Of a DNA stretch of 64,000 bases, positions 53,194-61,758 are shown piece by piece (the first letter of the stretch is position 1; every line of letters begins with the position of its first letter). Under the pieces are notes generated by a model. It worked only from the letters and a program-made list of their open reading frames with translations. It ran no database searches and was not told the DNA's origin. The translations under genes were made by a program, and so were the position numbers. Source of the DNA: CAVQSS01 sp963746605 (GTDB lineage: Bacteria > Desulfobacterota > RBG-13-43-22). Location of the stretch: assembly GCA_963746605.1 (NCBI GenBank), contig CAVVCH010000051.1:1-64000 (forward strand), in the 5' to 3' direction.

Positions 53194-54426
53194 ATGTCTC
53201 CCTGGATGATTAGGCGGACTACCATCGTGGGGCCTCATTTGGAAAACCCTTCGATCGCCATCTACACCGGGCACGGCAGTTCCCATTCCTGGCTTTGGTT
53301 CGTCGATATCTTCGAGCGGGCGGGCCTGACGAACCTGGCCTTTTTCGATGAGAAGGACCTCAAGGCCGGGAAGCTGACCGGGAGTCAGGTCCTGGCCGTC
53401 TCCGGGGGGGACACCTTCGCCCTGGCCGAAGGCCTGGGCCGGGAAGGGGCCGCCGCCTTGGAGGCCTGGGTCCGTGGGGGGGGGCTTTATCTCGGCTCCT
53501 GCGCCGGCGCCTACCTTCCTTTGCGCTCTTCCAAAGAACCGCTGGACCTGTTTAACTTCGTGGAAGCCAAAATAAGCAACCTGACCGCCATCCTGCCCAC
53601 CCCTCAAAAATTCAAAGAAAAGTTCAGCCAGCCTTACGGCTGTTCCTTCATCTATCACCCGGTCCGGGAGGCAGTCCGCATCTCCGGCTATGGCCATCCC
53701 CCGTTTTCCGGGACAGACGACTTCCCGGTACCCCTGTACGGAGGCCCGGCCATGATCCCCCGGGGGGAGGTCGAAACCCTGGCCTGGTACAGCGGCTTTA
53801 CCGAAAAAACGGTCTTTCTGATGGATCCGGAATTGGCCCGGGAAACCCTGATCGGGAAGTCGGCGGTGATTCGAAAAAGGCTGGGCGCAGGCTCCTTCTA
53901 TTTGTTCGGCCCCCACCTGGAACATCCCCATTATCGGAAGGCCAACCAACTGGTCATCGATACGATCCGGTTTGAAAAGAAACCGGACCAAGGGCTGAGG
54001 GATTCCGAGTGTGAAAGGGAAGTGATCCTGGATAACCGGCGGATCGGGGAATGGCTCCGGGCCCTCAAACGGGAATTGAGCAACGCCCGGATTGTGGTGG
54101 CCGGCATCGAAAATGAACCGATTTTCTGGCAAATCGGTCGCAAGACTTACGAACCCCTCAAAATGCGGGTCTTTCTGGAGGCCCTCTGGAAACGCCTGCC
54201 TACGATGGAAAAAGCCGGTCCACTGGTTATTCCCGGCCGGTGTCGGGGTCTGATCGAAAAGGCCGAGGACCTGACCGGGAAGGTGCGGCGCCTGAAAAAT
54301 CGATTCGATCGGAAACAGGAGACCGCCCCGCTGGCGGAAGAGATTTTTACTCTTTTAAAAAGATTGGCTCCGGATTTTCTCACGGTTTATTTTAGCACGA
54401 ATAAGGCCGTCGGCCATGCGCTGTAA
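53194..54426 (+). CDS. BPL_N (glutamine-amidotransferase-like) domain protein
   Basis: A 410-residue protein. The N-terminal half is the biotin-protein-ligase N-terminal-like domain with a class I amidotransferase-like fold: AIYTGHGSSHSWLWFVDIF, VLAVSGGDTFALAEGLG and the nucleophile elbow LGSCAGAYLP, then FGPHLEHPHY. The C-terminal 130 residues are helical and charged. Its catalytic role is unproven in the family. The start ATG 53194 follows a dispersed repeat. Its last codons overlap the cytochrome gene start, so it belongs to the electron-transfer operon by layout. Confidence 0.75.
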   Translation: MSPWMIRRTTIVGPHLENPSIAIYTGHGSSHSWLWFVDIFERAGLTNLAFFDEKDLKAGKLTGSQVLAVSGGDTFALAEGLGREGAAALEAWVRGGGLYLGSCAGAYLPLRSSKEPLDLFNFVEAKISNLTAILPTPQKFKEKFSQPYGCSFIYHPVREAVRISGYGHPPFSGTDDFPVPLYGGPAMIPRGEVETLAWYSGFTEKTVFLMDPELARETLIGKSAVIRKRLGAGSFYLFGPHLEHPHYRKANQLVIDTIRFEKKPDQGLRDSECEREVILDNRRIGEWLRALKRELSNARIVVAGIENEPIFWQIGRKTYEPLKMRVFLEALWKRLPTMEKAGPLVIPGRCRGLIEKAEDLTGKVRRLKNRFDRKQETAPLAEEIFTLLKRLAPDFLTVYFSTNKAVGHAL

Positions 54427-55288
54427 CAAAACCCTGCCGCTGTTTCTGATGGCCCAGTTCCTGATCCTGGGCGGATGTCTGTTGTTGGCCCGGCCGATCA
54501 ACGCCCGCGAGATTCCTCCCGACTCCTCCTGGTTCATCGACCTGAGCCGTTTTTCCCAGTCCGCCCATGGGACCCTGAATTGTGAAGCCTGCCATGGGAA
54601 CATGAAAGAATCGGGAAAAGCTCACCCGGAGAGCAACGATCCTCAATTTCTTCGCCGGGAAGCTACCCGGGTCTACGACTACGGCCGCTGCCGATCCTGT
54701 CATCGCCTAGCCTATGAACGCAGCCGCTCCGGGGCTCATGCCCAGGCCCTGCAGAAGGAAAAGGAAGGCACCGCTTCAAGAAAAGCGGCTGATCCCAAGA
54801 AATATCCGGCTCCGACCTGCGGGAATTGTCATTCCTCCCATTATGAAAAGGCCCATCGATCCCGTCTGGCAATCGGTCGGGCGATGACCGACACCTGCGG
54901 GGCCTGCCATCCGGCTCAGGCGGCCTCCTATCTGGAAAATCCCCATGGTAAAAAGGCCGTCTACCTGGGGAAAGTCAGCTCGGCCTATTGCACCGACTGC
55001 CACGGGGCACATTCGTGCCGATCTCTGAAAGATCGAAAGACCGCCCTGGACGCCTGTCAACGCTGTCATCCTCAGGCCCGGGAGCAGTTGACCGGCTTTG
55101 TGATCCACGCCACCGATCAGGGCTTGACCGAAAAAGACCGGGATAAAAAATACCGGGTCGATCTGATCCGGACGGTGACCCTGGTCATGCTGGTGCTGGT
55201 CCTCGGGCTGGTGGTTTTTTTCTATGGGCATAGTTTTATGTGGCTTCTGCGGGAGCTTCACGAAAAATTGAAAAGGCGTAAATCATGA
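54416..55288 (+). CDS. six-heme c-type cytochrome with C-terminal membrane anchor
   Basis: A 290-residue exported cytochrome. Signal peptide 1-30 (ends INA). Six CxxCH motifs are at Cys56, 92, 135, 161, 192 and 214 (CEACH, CRSCH, CGNCH, CGACH, CTDCH, CQRCH). A C-terminal transmembrane helix (about 252-274) anchors it, leaving the hemes on the outside. It overlaps the genes on both sides: the BPL_N gene before and the cytochrome b gene after (ATGA). Expected role: periplasmic electron exchange feeding or draining the membrane complex. Confidence 0.9.
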   Translation: MRCNKTLPLFLMAQFLILGGCLLLARPINAREIPPDSSWFIDLSRFSQSAHGTLNCEACHGNMKESGKAHPESNDPQFLRREATRVYDYGRCRSCHRLAYERSRSGAHAQALQKEKEGTASRKAADPKKYPAPTCGNCHSSHYEKAHRSRLAIGRAMTDTCGACHPAQAASYLENPHGKKAVYLGKVSSAYCTDCHGAHSCRSLKDRKTALDACQRCHPQAREQLTGFVIHATDQGLTEKDRDKKYRVDLIRTVTLVMLVLVLGLVVFFYGHSFMWLLRELHEKLKRRKS

Positions 55289-55986
55289 CCCCGGCTCGAC
55301 AGGAAAACCTGGAGGTAATTCGTTTCCCGGTTATTCACCGTCTGCTGCACTGGGTCATCATGGTGGGTTTTATCGGTCTGGCCCTGACCGGCTTTTCCCT
55401 GAAGTTCAGTTCATGGACCTGGGCCCAATGGATCGTTTCCCTGCTGGGCGGTCCCGGCTGGACCGGTTACTGGCACCGCTGCTGGGCGGCCATCACTTAC
55501 AGCGGCGTGATCGTTCACCTGGGCTGGCTGGTCTATTTCAAGACTGTGCTGAAGGGGCGCCTCACCGGCCCGCAATCGGCTTTTCCCCGCGGTCAGGATG
55601 TCAAGGACCTGCTGGCGCATATAAAATATTTTCTGGGGCAAGGACGGCCGCCGCAATTCAATCGCTATGCCTACTGGGAAAAACTGGACTACTGGGCCAT
55701 GCTGGTGGGCATGAATACCATGGGTCTGACCGGGCTGGTATTGTGGTTCCCGTTGTTTTTCAGCGGTGGCCTGCCCGGGTATTTTATCAATCTGGCCCGG
55801 ATACTTCACTGGTACGAAGCCCTGCTGGCCGTGGCCTTAAAATTCGTGGTCCATGTGGTTACCGCCCATCTGCGTCCGGAAGTTTATCCCCTGGATAAAG
55901 CCATCTTTACCGGGAAGACAACGTTGGAGAGGATGAAACACGAGCATCCAGGGGAATGGGAAGAAGTCATAAAGGGAAGAAACTAA
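55285..55986 (+). CDS. cytochrome b561-type membrane subunit
   Basis: A 233-residue integral membrane protein with four to five helices of the prokaryotic b561 / formate dehydrogenase gamma type. Candidate heme ligands are the histidines in RLLHWVIM (start of helix 1), YSGVIVHLGWL (helix 2) and RILHWYEALLAVALKFVVHVV (last helices). It would carry electrons between the periplasmic six-heme cytochrome and the quinone pool. Start overlaps the upstream stop, and the next gene follows within three bases. Confidence 0.87.
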   Translation: MTPARQENLEVIRFPVIHRLLHWVIMVGFIGLALTGFSLKFSSWTWAQWIVSLLGGPGWTGYWHRCWAAITYSGVIVHLGWLVYFKTVLKGRLTGPQSAFPRGQDVKDLLAHIKYFLGQGRPPQFNRYAYWEKLDYWAMLVGMNTMGLTGLVLWFPLFFSGGLPGYFINLARILHWYEALLAVALKFVVHVVTAHLRPEVYPLDKAIFTGKTTLERMKHEHPGEWEEVIKGRN

Positions 55987-55988
55987 CC

Positions 55989-57551
55989 ATGGGCTTCTTT
56001 AAGCAAAATAGCATTATTCACAATGCCGAAAGGCAGGGAAAGGCGTCGAAATCGTCATTCCGGCGAAACCTGCCCCGGCAGGTTGTAAGTCGGGGGCCGG
56101 AATCCAGGGGCAATCCCCCCCTTGGGCTCCTGCTGATCGGCGTTATTCTAGCCGGCATCTTGTGCGCCGGATCCGGCTGGGCGGCGGAGCCGGTTTCCAT
56201 GCCCCTAACGGTTGAGGGGAAGGAACGGGTTTGTCTCGATTGCCATCGCCGGCCGAATATCCAGAGCAACGAAGGGGCGTTTACTTCTCAGGCCCTGTGT
56301 TTCGAATGCCACGGCCGGGAGGGAATAAAACGAAAGTGGGGCGAAACCGCCGTTTCTCTAAAGGTAACCCCCGAATCCTTTGCCGGCAACCGTCACCGGC
56401 TCGTGGCCTGCATCGCCTGTCATATCGATGTGGCCCGATCCCCCCATCGGACCCGAGTGGGAGCCCAATGCCTTTCTTGCCACACCGTCCACGGAGAAGG
56501 AACCGCCCATGACCCGCATCTCCGGGTGAGCTGTCAGGCCTGCCACCGGCAGTCACCTGCGGTGACCTTAAATAAAACTACCGACCGGGTGGTCCTCTCC
56601 CGGCTTAATGACCAGGGTGCTCCTTTAGCCTTGACGGACCACCGGCTGCCGGATACCCGGGATCAGAAATTCTGTGAGCGCTGCCATGTGCCGGGGAACA
56701 AGGTCGGGGCGGCCGCGGCGGTGCTGCCCGCCAAAAGCCTTCTCTGCCTGCCCTGCCACTATGCCCCGATCGCCGTCGGGCATTCTCTGTTCTGGGCGGC
56801 CTTGGTTGTTTTTGGCCTGGGTCTTTTGTTGACCGGGATGTTCTGGATCAGCGGCAGCGTGCAGGGAGAGGAGAAATCGGTCCACCGGAAAATCGCCCTC
56901 GGTTCCGAAGCGGCCTGGTCTATCCTGTTCTCCCGGCAATGCTGGACGATTCTGAAAACGTTTTTCTTGGATGTGCTGCTTCAGCGGAGGATTTTGCAGG
57001 AGAGCGTCCGGCGCTGGTTCCTCCATTCCCTGATTTACTACGCCATCCTGTTCCGGTTCGGACTGGCCCTGTTCACCCATTTCGCCTACTTCTTCAAACC
57101 CGGCGGCGCCTTGGCCTACGCCCTGATCGATAAAAATCATCCTTTTGTGGCCCTGACGAACGACCTCCTGGGCCTGTTCATCGTCTTGGGCTTGGCGGCC
57201 GCGCTCTTCCAGCGATTCGTAGTGAAACCACCCCACGTGGTCAGTGAGTGGAAGGACAATTGGGCCCTGGCCATCATCGGAGCCCTGGTTCTAATGGGTT
57301 TTTTACTGGAGGGGGCCCGCATTCTAGTTACCCAGGTCCCGGCCGAAAAGGCGGCCTATTCGTTCGTGGGCTATCTCCTTTCATTGCTCTTGGCCGTTTT
57401 TCCGGCGGACTGGCCGATCCTCTATGTCTACTTCTGGTATGCCCATGCCGTCCTGGGAGCGCTGCTGGTGGCCTACCTCCCCTTCGGGAAATTAAAGCAT
57501 ATTTTCGTGACGCCGCTGAGCCTGGTGTCGCAGTATAAAAAGAAGGATTAA
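55989..57551 (+). CDS. seven-heme cytochrome fused to a NarI/DsrM-like membrane domain
   Basis: A 520-residue fusion. After a long N-terminus and a hydrophobic signal (LGLLLIGVILAGILCAGSGWA), seven CxxCH motifs occur at Cys82, 104, 141, 161, 182, 229 and 253. A transmembrane helix (about 263-285) leads to a five-helix region (residues 330-505) with the histidine pattern of nitrate reductase gamma / DsrM subunits (FLHSLIYYAILFRFGLALFTHF ... YAHAVLGALLVAYLPFGKLKH). The KLKHIF ending is typical of DsrM-like proteins. The N-terminal 22 codons before the signal derive from an intergenic repeat. The HdrD-like partner follows. Confidence 0.87.
   Translation: MGFFKQNSIIHNAERQGKASKSSFRRNLPRQVVSRGPESRGNPPLGLLLIGVILAGILCAGSGWAAEPVSMPLTVEGKERVCLDCHRRPNIQSNEGAFTSQALCFECHGREGIKRKWGETAVSLKVTPESFAGNRHRLVACIACHIDVARSPHRTRVGAQCLSCHTVHGEGTAHDPHLRVSCQACHRQSPAVTLNKTTDRVVLSRLNDQGAPLALTDHRLPDTRDQKFCERCHVPGNKVGAAAAVLPAKSLLCLPCHYAPIAVGHSLFWAALVVFGLGLLLTGMFWISGSVQGEEKSVHRKIALGSEAAWSILFSRQCWTILKTFFLDVLLQRRILQESVRRWFLHSLIYYAILFRFGLALFTHFAYFFKPGGALAYALIDKNHPFVALTNDLLGLFIVLGLAAALFQRFVVKPPHVVSEWKDNWALAIIGALVLMGFLLEGARILVTQVPAEKAAYSFVGYLLSLLLAVFPADWPILYVYFWYAHAVLGALLVAYLPFGKLKHIFVTPLSLVSQYKKKD
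56054..56110. repeat. 'GTCATTCCGGCGAAA...CCGGAATCCAGGGG' repeat inside a coding region
   Basis: GTCATTCCGGCGAAACC and GGGGCCGGAATCCAGGGG are the ends of a common intergenic palindrome. Here the element lies in frame between the start codon and the signal sequence of the seven-heme fusion gene. Confidence 0.75.
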
Positions 57552-57667
57552 TTTTTTTTACCGCAGACTCACACGGACAAAGATAGGACCAAAGGCGAAT
57601 TCCCACCGTACAGCTTGGTCGGTGGCCATAATGAGCTTTTCTTTATCGTTTGTTGTTAGGTGATATA

Positions 57668-59056
57668 ATGACTGAAGAAGTTCCGGTTGAAACCAGCGTT
57701 TCAACAATCCCGCCGGGGCCGCAGCCCTCTGAATCCGTAGAACCTGAGACGGAAACGCGTCCAGAGCCGACTCGTGAACTCCCCCTTTCCAACCTGTCTG
57801 CCGCCCGATTGATCCAGCTTGAGGCCTGCACCCGCTGCGGGGAATGCCTGAACTGGTGTCCGGTCCACGACCAGGACGCCCGGGAACAGGTCATCCCCCG
57901 GAAGAAGATCGCCGATTTCCTGCATATCGTGAAGACCCAGCAATCCCTCTTGACTCGGATCATGAGGCAGGAAAAAGTGAGCGATCCGATCAAAAGGCTG
58001 TTGGCTACCGTATTCCGCTATCGAGAGATCAATCAAAACGAAATCGATGATTTTGTTCGCAACTTGTATGAGTGCTCCACCTGCGGGCAGTGCCAGATCG
58101 TCTGCCCGGCCAACATCGATACGGTCAACCTCTGGGAGGATATCCGGCGTCTGGTCGTTTCGGCCGGTTACGGGCCGCTGGAGACGCAGAAGGTGCTGGT
58201 CAAAAGCGTCAAGGCCTATGATAACCCCTGGCAACAGCCCCGGGCAGCCCGCACCAAATGGGCGCGTCGGGCGCAAAAAGACAATCAGATTGCCGCCCCG
58301 CCCCGGGAGATCAAGAAGACCAGGGCCAAAGTCCTGCTCTGGTTGGGCTGTACGGCGGTCTATGATGTGAACGTGAAGCAGATCGCCATCAGCACCATCA
58401 ATATCCTCGAAAGCCTGGGGATCGATTACGGCTGCCTCGGCGGCGACGAGAAGTGCTGCGGCAGCGTGCTCCTGCGTATGGGAGACGCGGAATTCGAACG
58501 TATCGCCGGCGACAACATCAAACAGCTTAACGAGCTGGGCATTCAGACCCTGGTCAGTTCCTGTTCCGGCTGTTTCAAGACCATCAAGGAAGACTATCCC
58601 AAGGTGGGCAAGCTGAATTTCGAGGTGCTCCACACCGTGGAATTCCTCCGGCGACTGCTGGAGGATAAGAAGCTGCCCTTTGTTCAACCGTTGGAAAGAA
58701 AGGTCACCTACCACGATCCCTGCCACCTGGGACGGGCCAGCGGCGTCTTTGAGGATCCCCGGGTACTGATGAAGGCCATCCCGGGACTGGACTTGATCGA
58801 AATGCCCCGGAGCGGCGAATATTCCCGCTGCTGCGGCGCCGGCGGCGGACTGAAGGCCGGCTATCCGGACATCCAGAACAAGATGGCCCAGGAGCGGGTG
58901 CGCGAGGCCGAAGGCACCGGCGCCAGCGAACTGATCTCGGCCTGCCCCTTCTGCTATGCCGGGCTCCAGGTGGGGATCAAGGCCCTGGATTCGCCCCTGG
59001 TCATGAAAGACCTGAGCTGCCTGGTCGAGGAGGCACTGATTAAAAAAGCCGATTAA
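57668..59056 (+). CDS. HdrD/DsrK-like CCG iron-sulfur protein
   Basis: A 462-residue cytosolic protein. A disordered acidic/Pro-rich start (residues 1-45) precedes two 4Fe-4S motifs (CTRCGECLNWCP and CSTCGQCQIVCP) and two CCG domains (GCTAVYD, EKCCGSVLL, SCSGCF; then HDPCHLGRAS, SRCCGAGGG, ACPFCYAG). Such subunits catalyse or couple disulfide/thiol redox, as in HdrD, DsrK and TmcB. Together with the NarI-like fusion encoded upstream it forms a DsrMK-like pair. TTAGGTGAT precedes the ATG at 57668. Confidence 0.92.
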   Translation: MTEEVPVETSVSTIPPGPQPSESVEPETETRPEPTRELPLSNLSAARLIQLEACTRCGECLNWCPVHDQDAREQVIPRKKIADFLHIVKTQQSLLTRIMRQEKVSDPIKRLLATVFRYREINQNEIDDFVRNLYECSTCGQCQIVCPANIDTVNLWEDIRRLVVSAGYGPLETQKVLVKSVKAYDNPWQQPRAARTKWARRAQKDNQIAAPPREIKKTRAKVLLWLGCTAVYDVNVKQIAISTINILESLGIDYGCLGGDEKCCGSVLLRMGDAEFERIAGDNIKQLNELGIQTLVSSCSGCFKTIKEDYPKVGKLNFEVLHTVEFLRRLLEDKKLPFVQPLERKVTYHDPCHLGRASGVFEDPRVLMKAIPGLDLIEMPRSGEYSRCCGAGGGLKAGYPDIQNKMAQERVREAEGTGASELISACPFCYAGLQVGIKALDSPLVMKDLSCLVEEALIKKAD

Positions 59057-59135
59057 TGATGATGCTTAGTGACTTCATAAAAAGCCGAAAAGATCGTCAT
59101 CGCGAGCGAAGCAATCCCCGTCCCTTTAGTTATTC

Positions 59136-59163
59136 TTGACGTGGCCATAATTATAGCTATAAT
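59136..59163 (+). promoter_or_regulatory. promoter and palindromic operator of the Phd-VapC pair
   Basis: TTGACG (59136-59141) and TATAAT (59158-59163) have a 16-base spacer. The -10 is embedded in a perfect 14-base palindrome, ATTATAGCTATAAT (59150-59163), as expected for an autorepressed toxin-antitoxin operon. Confidence 0.65.
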
Positions 59164-59245
59164 ATTCCTTCAGGATTGCTTAAGTTCGGGTAGAGCAGCG
59201 CGAAACCCAACAGAGAAGGCGGGACTTTGAAAAGGAGTAATAAAG

Positions 59246-59528
59246 GTGAACAAAAGGGTATCGGTGGCCGAGGCCAAGAATAAACTCCCGGCCATTATCC
59301 ATGAAGTGGAAAAGGGTTCCATTGTGGAGATCACCCGTTACGGCCGGGCCGTAGCCTTTGTAGTCCCCCAGAAGGATTATGAGCGACTGCAGGAGAAAGG
59401 CGGGGGATTTTGGGAAGCCCTGATCAGGGTCAGGAATATCATGAATGCCGAGGGGATAGTTATGGAGGATCGCGATTTTTCCGACCTCCGGGACTCCTTC
59501 GCCGGGACGTCAGGTCGATTTGGATTGA
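59246..59528 (+). CDS. Phd/YefM-family antitoxin, one frameshift near the end
   Basis: A protein of about 93 residues with the Phd/YefM N-terminal fold (VSVAEAKNKLPAIIHEVEKG, then VEITRYGRAVAFVVPQKDYE). GTG start behind AAGGAG. Near 59506 one extra base shifts the frame; removing it gives a tail ending GRQVDLD and a TGA at 59526-59528, next to the toxin ATG. The uncorrected frame runs to 59572. It would bind the palindrome at 59150. Confidence 0.8.
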
Positions 59529-59961
59529 ATGAAGTACCTTTTAGACACCAACCTGATTTCCGAATTGATTAAACCCAATCCGGACCGGGGTGTGAAGGAG
59601 AAGTGCCGCCAGATACCGACGGGACCTGGCTACCGCCGCTCCGGTCTGGCATGAATTGCAGTACGGTTGTTACAGATTGCCTCATTCCCGAAAAAGGGAA
59701 CTATTGGAATTGTTTCTGGAAGAGGTCGTTTCAAACAATCTGCCTATACTCCCCTATGATGAACAGGCTGCCCGCTGGCATGCCCTGGAAAGGGCGCGCT
59801 TATCCTTGACGGGGCAGCCACCTTCCTTTGCCGACGGCCAGATAGCCGCCATCGCCGTCACCAATGGGCTGACGCTGGTGACCCGAAACAATGACGATTT
59901 CCAATTCTTTCACCGGATTACACCTGGAAGATTGGCACACCTCTTAGTCGGGAAAGAATAA
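59529..59961 (+). CDS. VapC-like PIN-domain toxin, one frameshift
   Basis: A PIN protein of about 143 residues. It starts MKYLLDTNLISELIKPNPDR with the first catalytic Asp; after removing one base near 59604 it continues RRDLATAAPVWHELQYGCYR (Glu in HELQYG), then SFADGQIAAIAVTNGLTLVTRNNDDF with the remaining acidic residues. Uncorrected, the C-terminal part appears as a frame from 59656. It directly follows the antitoxin. AAs a VapC it should be an RNase. Confidence 0.8.
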
Positions 59962-60021
59962 AAATGGCGTAGCCATCCGGTACTTATTTTGATACCGGAT
60001 TCAGATTAAAAAGGACCGGTC

Positions 60022-60992
60022 ATGAAAAACAAATTATCAACAATCGGACTGGCCGTTTTGCTTCTCATCCTGCTGGTCCAGGGGTGCCCCGAAGCGCCGA
60101 AAAAAAACCGATCCGGATCGCCTACTTGCAAAGTGACATCCACCATCTCCCTTGTTGGATCGCCCTCGAAAAAGGGTTCTATTCCCGGGAAGGGCTGGAG
60201 GTGGAGGTGGCCGGGGTGTTCAAAGCCGGGCCGGAGTTGATGAGCGCCTTTGCGGCCGGGGCCCTGGACGCCGGTTACGTGGGGGAAGCGCCGGCCACCA
60301 CGGCAGTGGCCAACAAGGCCGCCCGGGTGGTGGTATTGGCCCAGGTCAACACCGAGGGCTCGGCTGTGGTGGTCAGGAAAGAGGGGCCGATTCAAAAAGT
60401 GGCCGACCTGGCGGGCAAGAGCGTGGCCATCCCCGGCCATGCTACCGTTCAGGATTTTCTCTTAAGAAGGGCACTGAAGCTGCACAAGCTGGACCCCGGG
60501 GCGGTACGGACCATCGTGATCAAGCCCCCCGAAATGATCGGGGCCCTGCGGACCGGCCAGGTGGACGGCTTCATCGCCTGGGAACCGTACCCGGCCAAGG
60601 CCCAGACCTTGGAGATAGGACGGGTGCTGGCCCATTCCCGGGATATCTGGAAGGATCATCCGTGCTGCGTTCTGGCGGTGGACGGGAAGTTTTTCACCGC
60701 CCAGCCGGACCAGGCCAAAAAGCTGGTCCGGGCCCACGTGAAGGCCACGGATTTCATCCACCAGAACCGGGAGGAAGCCGTTAGAATCGGAGTCAAGTAC
60801 ACCGGCATGGATGAAAAAACGGTGAACCTGGCCATGCAGAACGTCCATTACACCTACCAACTCAGCGTGGAAGCGGAAAAAGAATATGTGGATTTCCTCT
60901 CCCTGATGAAATACATCAAGGTGGAGAGCCCCCAGGCCTTCATCAGGGAATTTCTCAATTTGGAAATCCTCCCTGAAATCCTGAAAAAATGA
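60022..60992 (+). CDS. ABC transporter substrate-binding lipoprotein (SsuA/NrtA/TauA type), one frameshift
   Basis: A lipoprotein of about 323 residues. The lipobox is LVQGC after a hydrophobic start (TIGLAVLLLILL). At an A8 run (about 60099-60106) the frame changes; changing the run length to a multiple of three joins CPEAPKK to KPIRIAYLQSDIHHLPCWIA. The rest is a NMT1/SsuA-like binding protein (EVAGVFKAGPELMSAFAAGA, DAGYVGEAPATTA, QVDGFIAWEPYPA). It should bind a small anion or nitrogen/sulfur compound. Followed by permease (ATGA overlap) and ATPase genes. Confidence 0.82.
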
Positions 60993-61744
60993 AAGTTGAA
61001 AAATTTCTATTTCCCCTGATCCTGCTGTTGATCTGGCAGGGGCTGTCTTCCGGGGCGATCATTCCGGCCTACAAGCTTTCCTCTCCGGTGGAGATTCTTT
61101 ACGGCTTCGGGGGGCTGGCCTTCGAGGGCATGCCGCCGGGGCACCTACTCCATAAGCATATCCTGTACAGCCTCGTTCGGGTCGGGCTGGGATTCGGAGC
61201 CGCCACCGCCTTGGCCGTCCCGTTAGGCTTGCTGATGGGCTGGTCCGGAAAAATCCGGCGCTTTTTCCGGCCCGTCCTGGAAGTGATCCGGCCCATTCCG
61301 CCGCTGGCCTGGATCCCAATCGCCATCCTCTGGTTCGGCATCGGGATCCCGAGTGCGGCGTTTATCATCTTTCTGGGGGCCTTTTTTCCGATTTTGCTGA
61401 ACACCATATCGGGCGTGCTGGCCATCAACCCTACGCTGGTGGAGGCGGCTCTATCTCTCAAAGCCCGGGAGAAGGATATCTTCTTCAAAGTACTTTTACC
61501 TGGGTCGATTCCCTCCATCTTTGTGGGCCTGCGGATTGCCGTCGGCATCGGCTGGATGACGCTGGTGGCGGCGGAGTTTACCGGGGTCAGGGAGGGATAT
61601 GGTCTGGGGTATATGATCATGACCGCCCGCGATATCCAGCGACCGGATGAAATTCTGGCCGGCATGCTGGTCATCGGGCTGATCGGTCTGCTGATCGACG
61701 TGCTGCTGCGCAAGGTCGAAACCAGGGTCATCCCCTGGAAATGA
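60989..61744 (+). CDS. ABC transporter permease (SsuC/TauC type)
   Basis: A 251-residue inner membrane permease with about six helices of the nitrate/sulfonate/taurine class. The conserved coupling loop is EAALSLKAREKDIFFKVLLPGSIPSIFVGLRIA, and RPIPPLAWIPIAILWFGIG lies in the centre. It overlaps the binding-protein gene by four bases. Confidence 0.93.
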   Translation: MKVEKFLFPLILLLIWQGLSSGAIIPAYKLSSPVEILYGFGGLAFEGMPPGHLLHKHILYSLVRVGLGFGAATALAVPLGLLMGWSGKIRRFFRPVLEVIRPIPPLAWIPIAILWFGIGIPSAAFIIFLGAFFPILLNTISGVLAINPTLVEAALSLKAREKDIFFKVLLPGSIPSIFVGLRIAVGIGWMTLVAAEFTGVREGYGLGYMIMTARDIQRPDEILAGMLVIGLIGLLIDVLLRKVETRVIPWK

Positions 61745-61758
61745 AAAAGGAATAACCC

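Noticed and set aside
57701..58726. 341-residue minus-strand frame opposite the HdrD-like gene
   Set aside because: Antisense shadow of a strongly conserved gene.
60099..60106. Programmed frameshifting at the A8 run of the substrate-binding lipoprotein gene
   Set aside because: An A-run slip is possible, but no stimulatory hairpin or Shine-Dalgarno element is evident and the window is full of homopolymer-type indels, so sequencing error is simpler.
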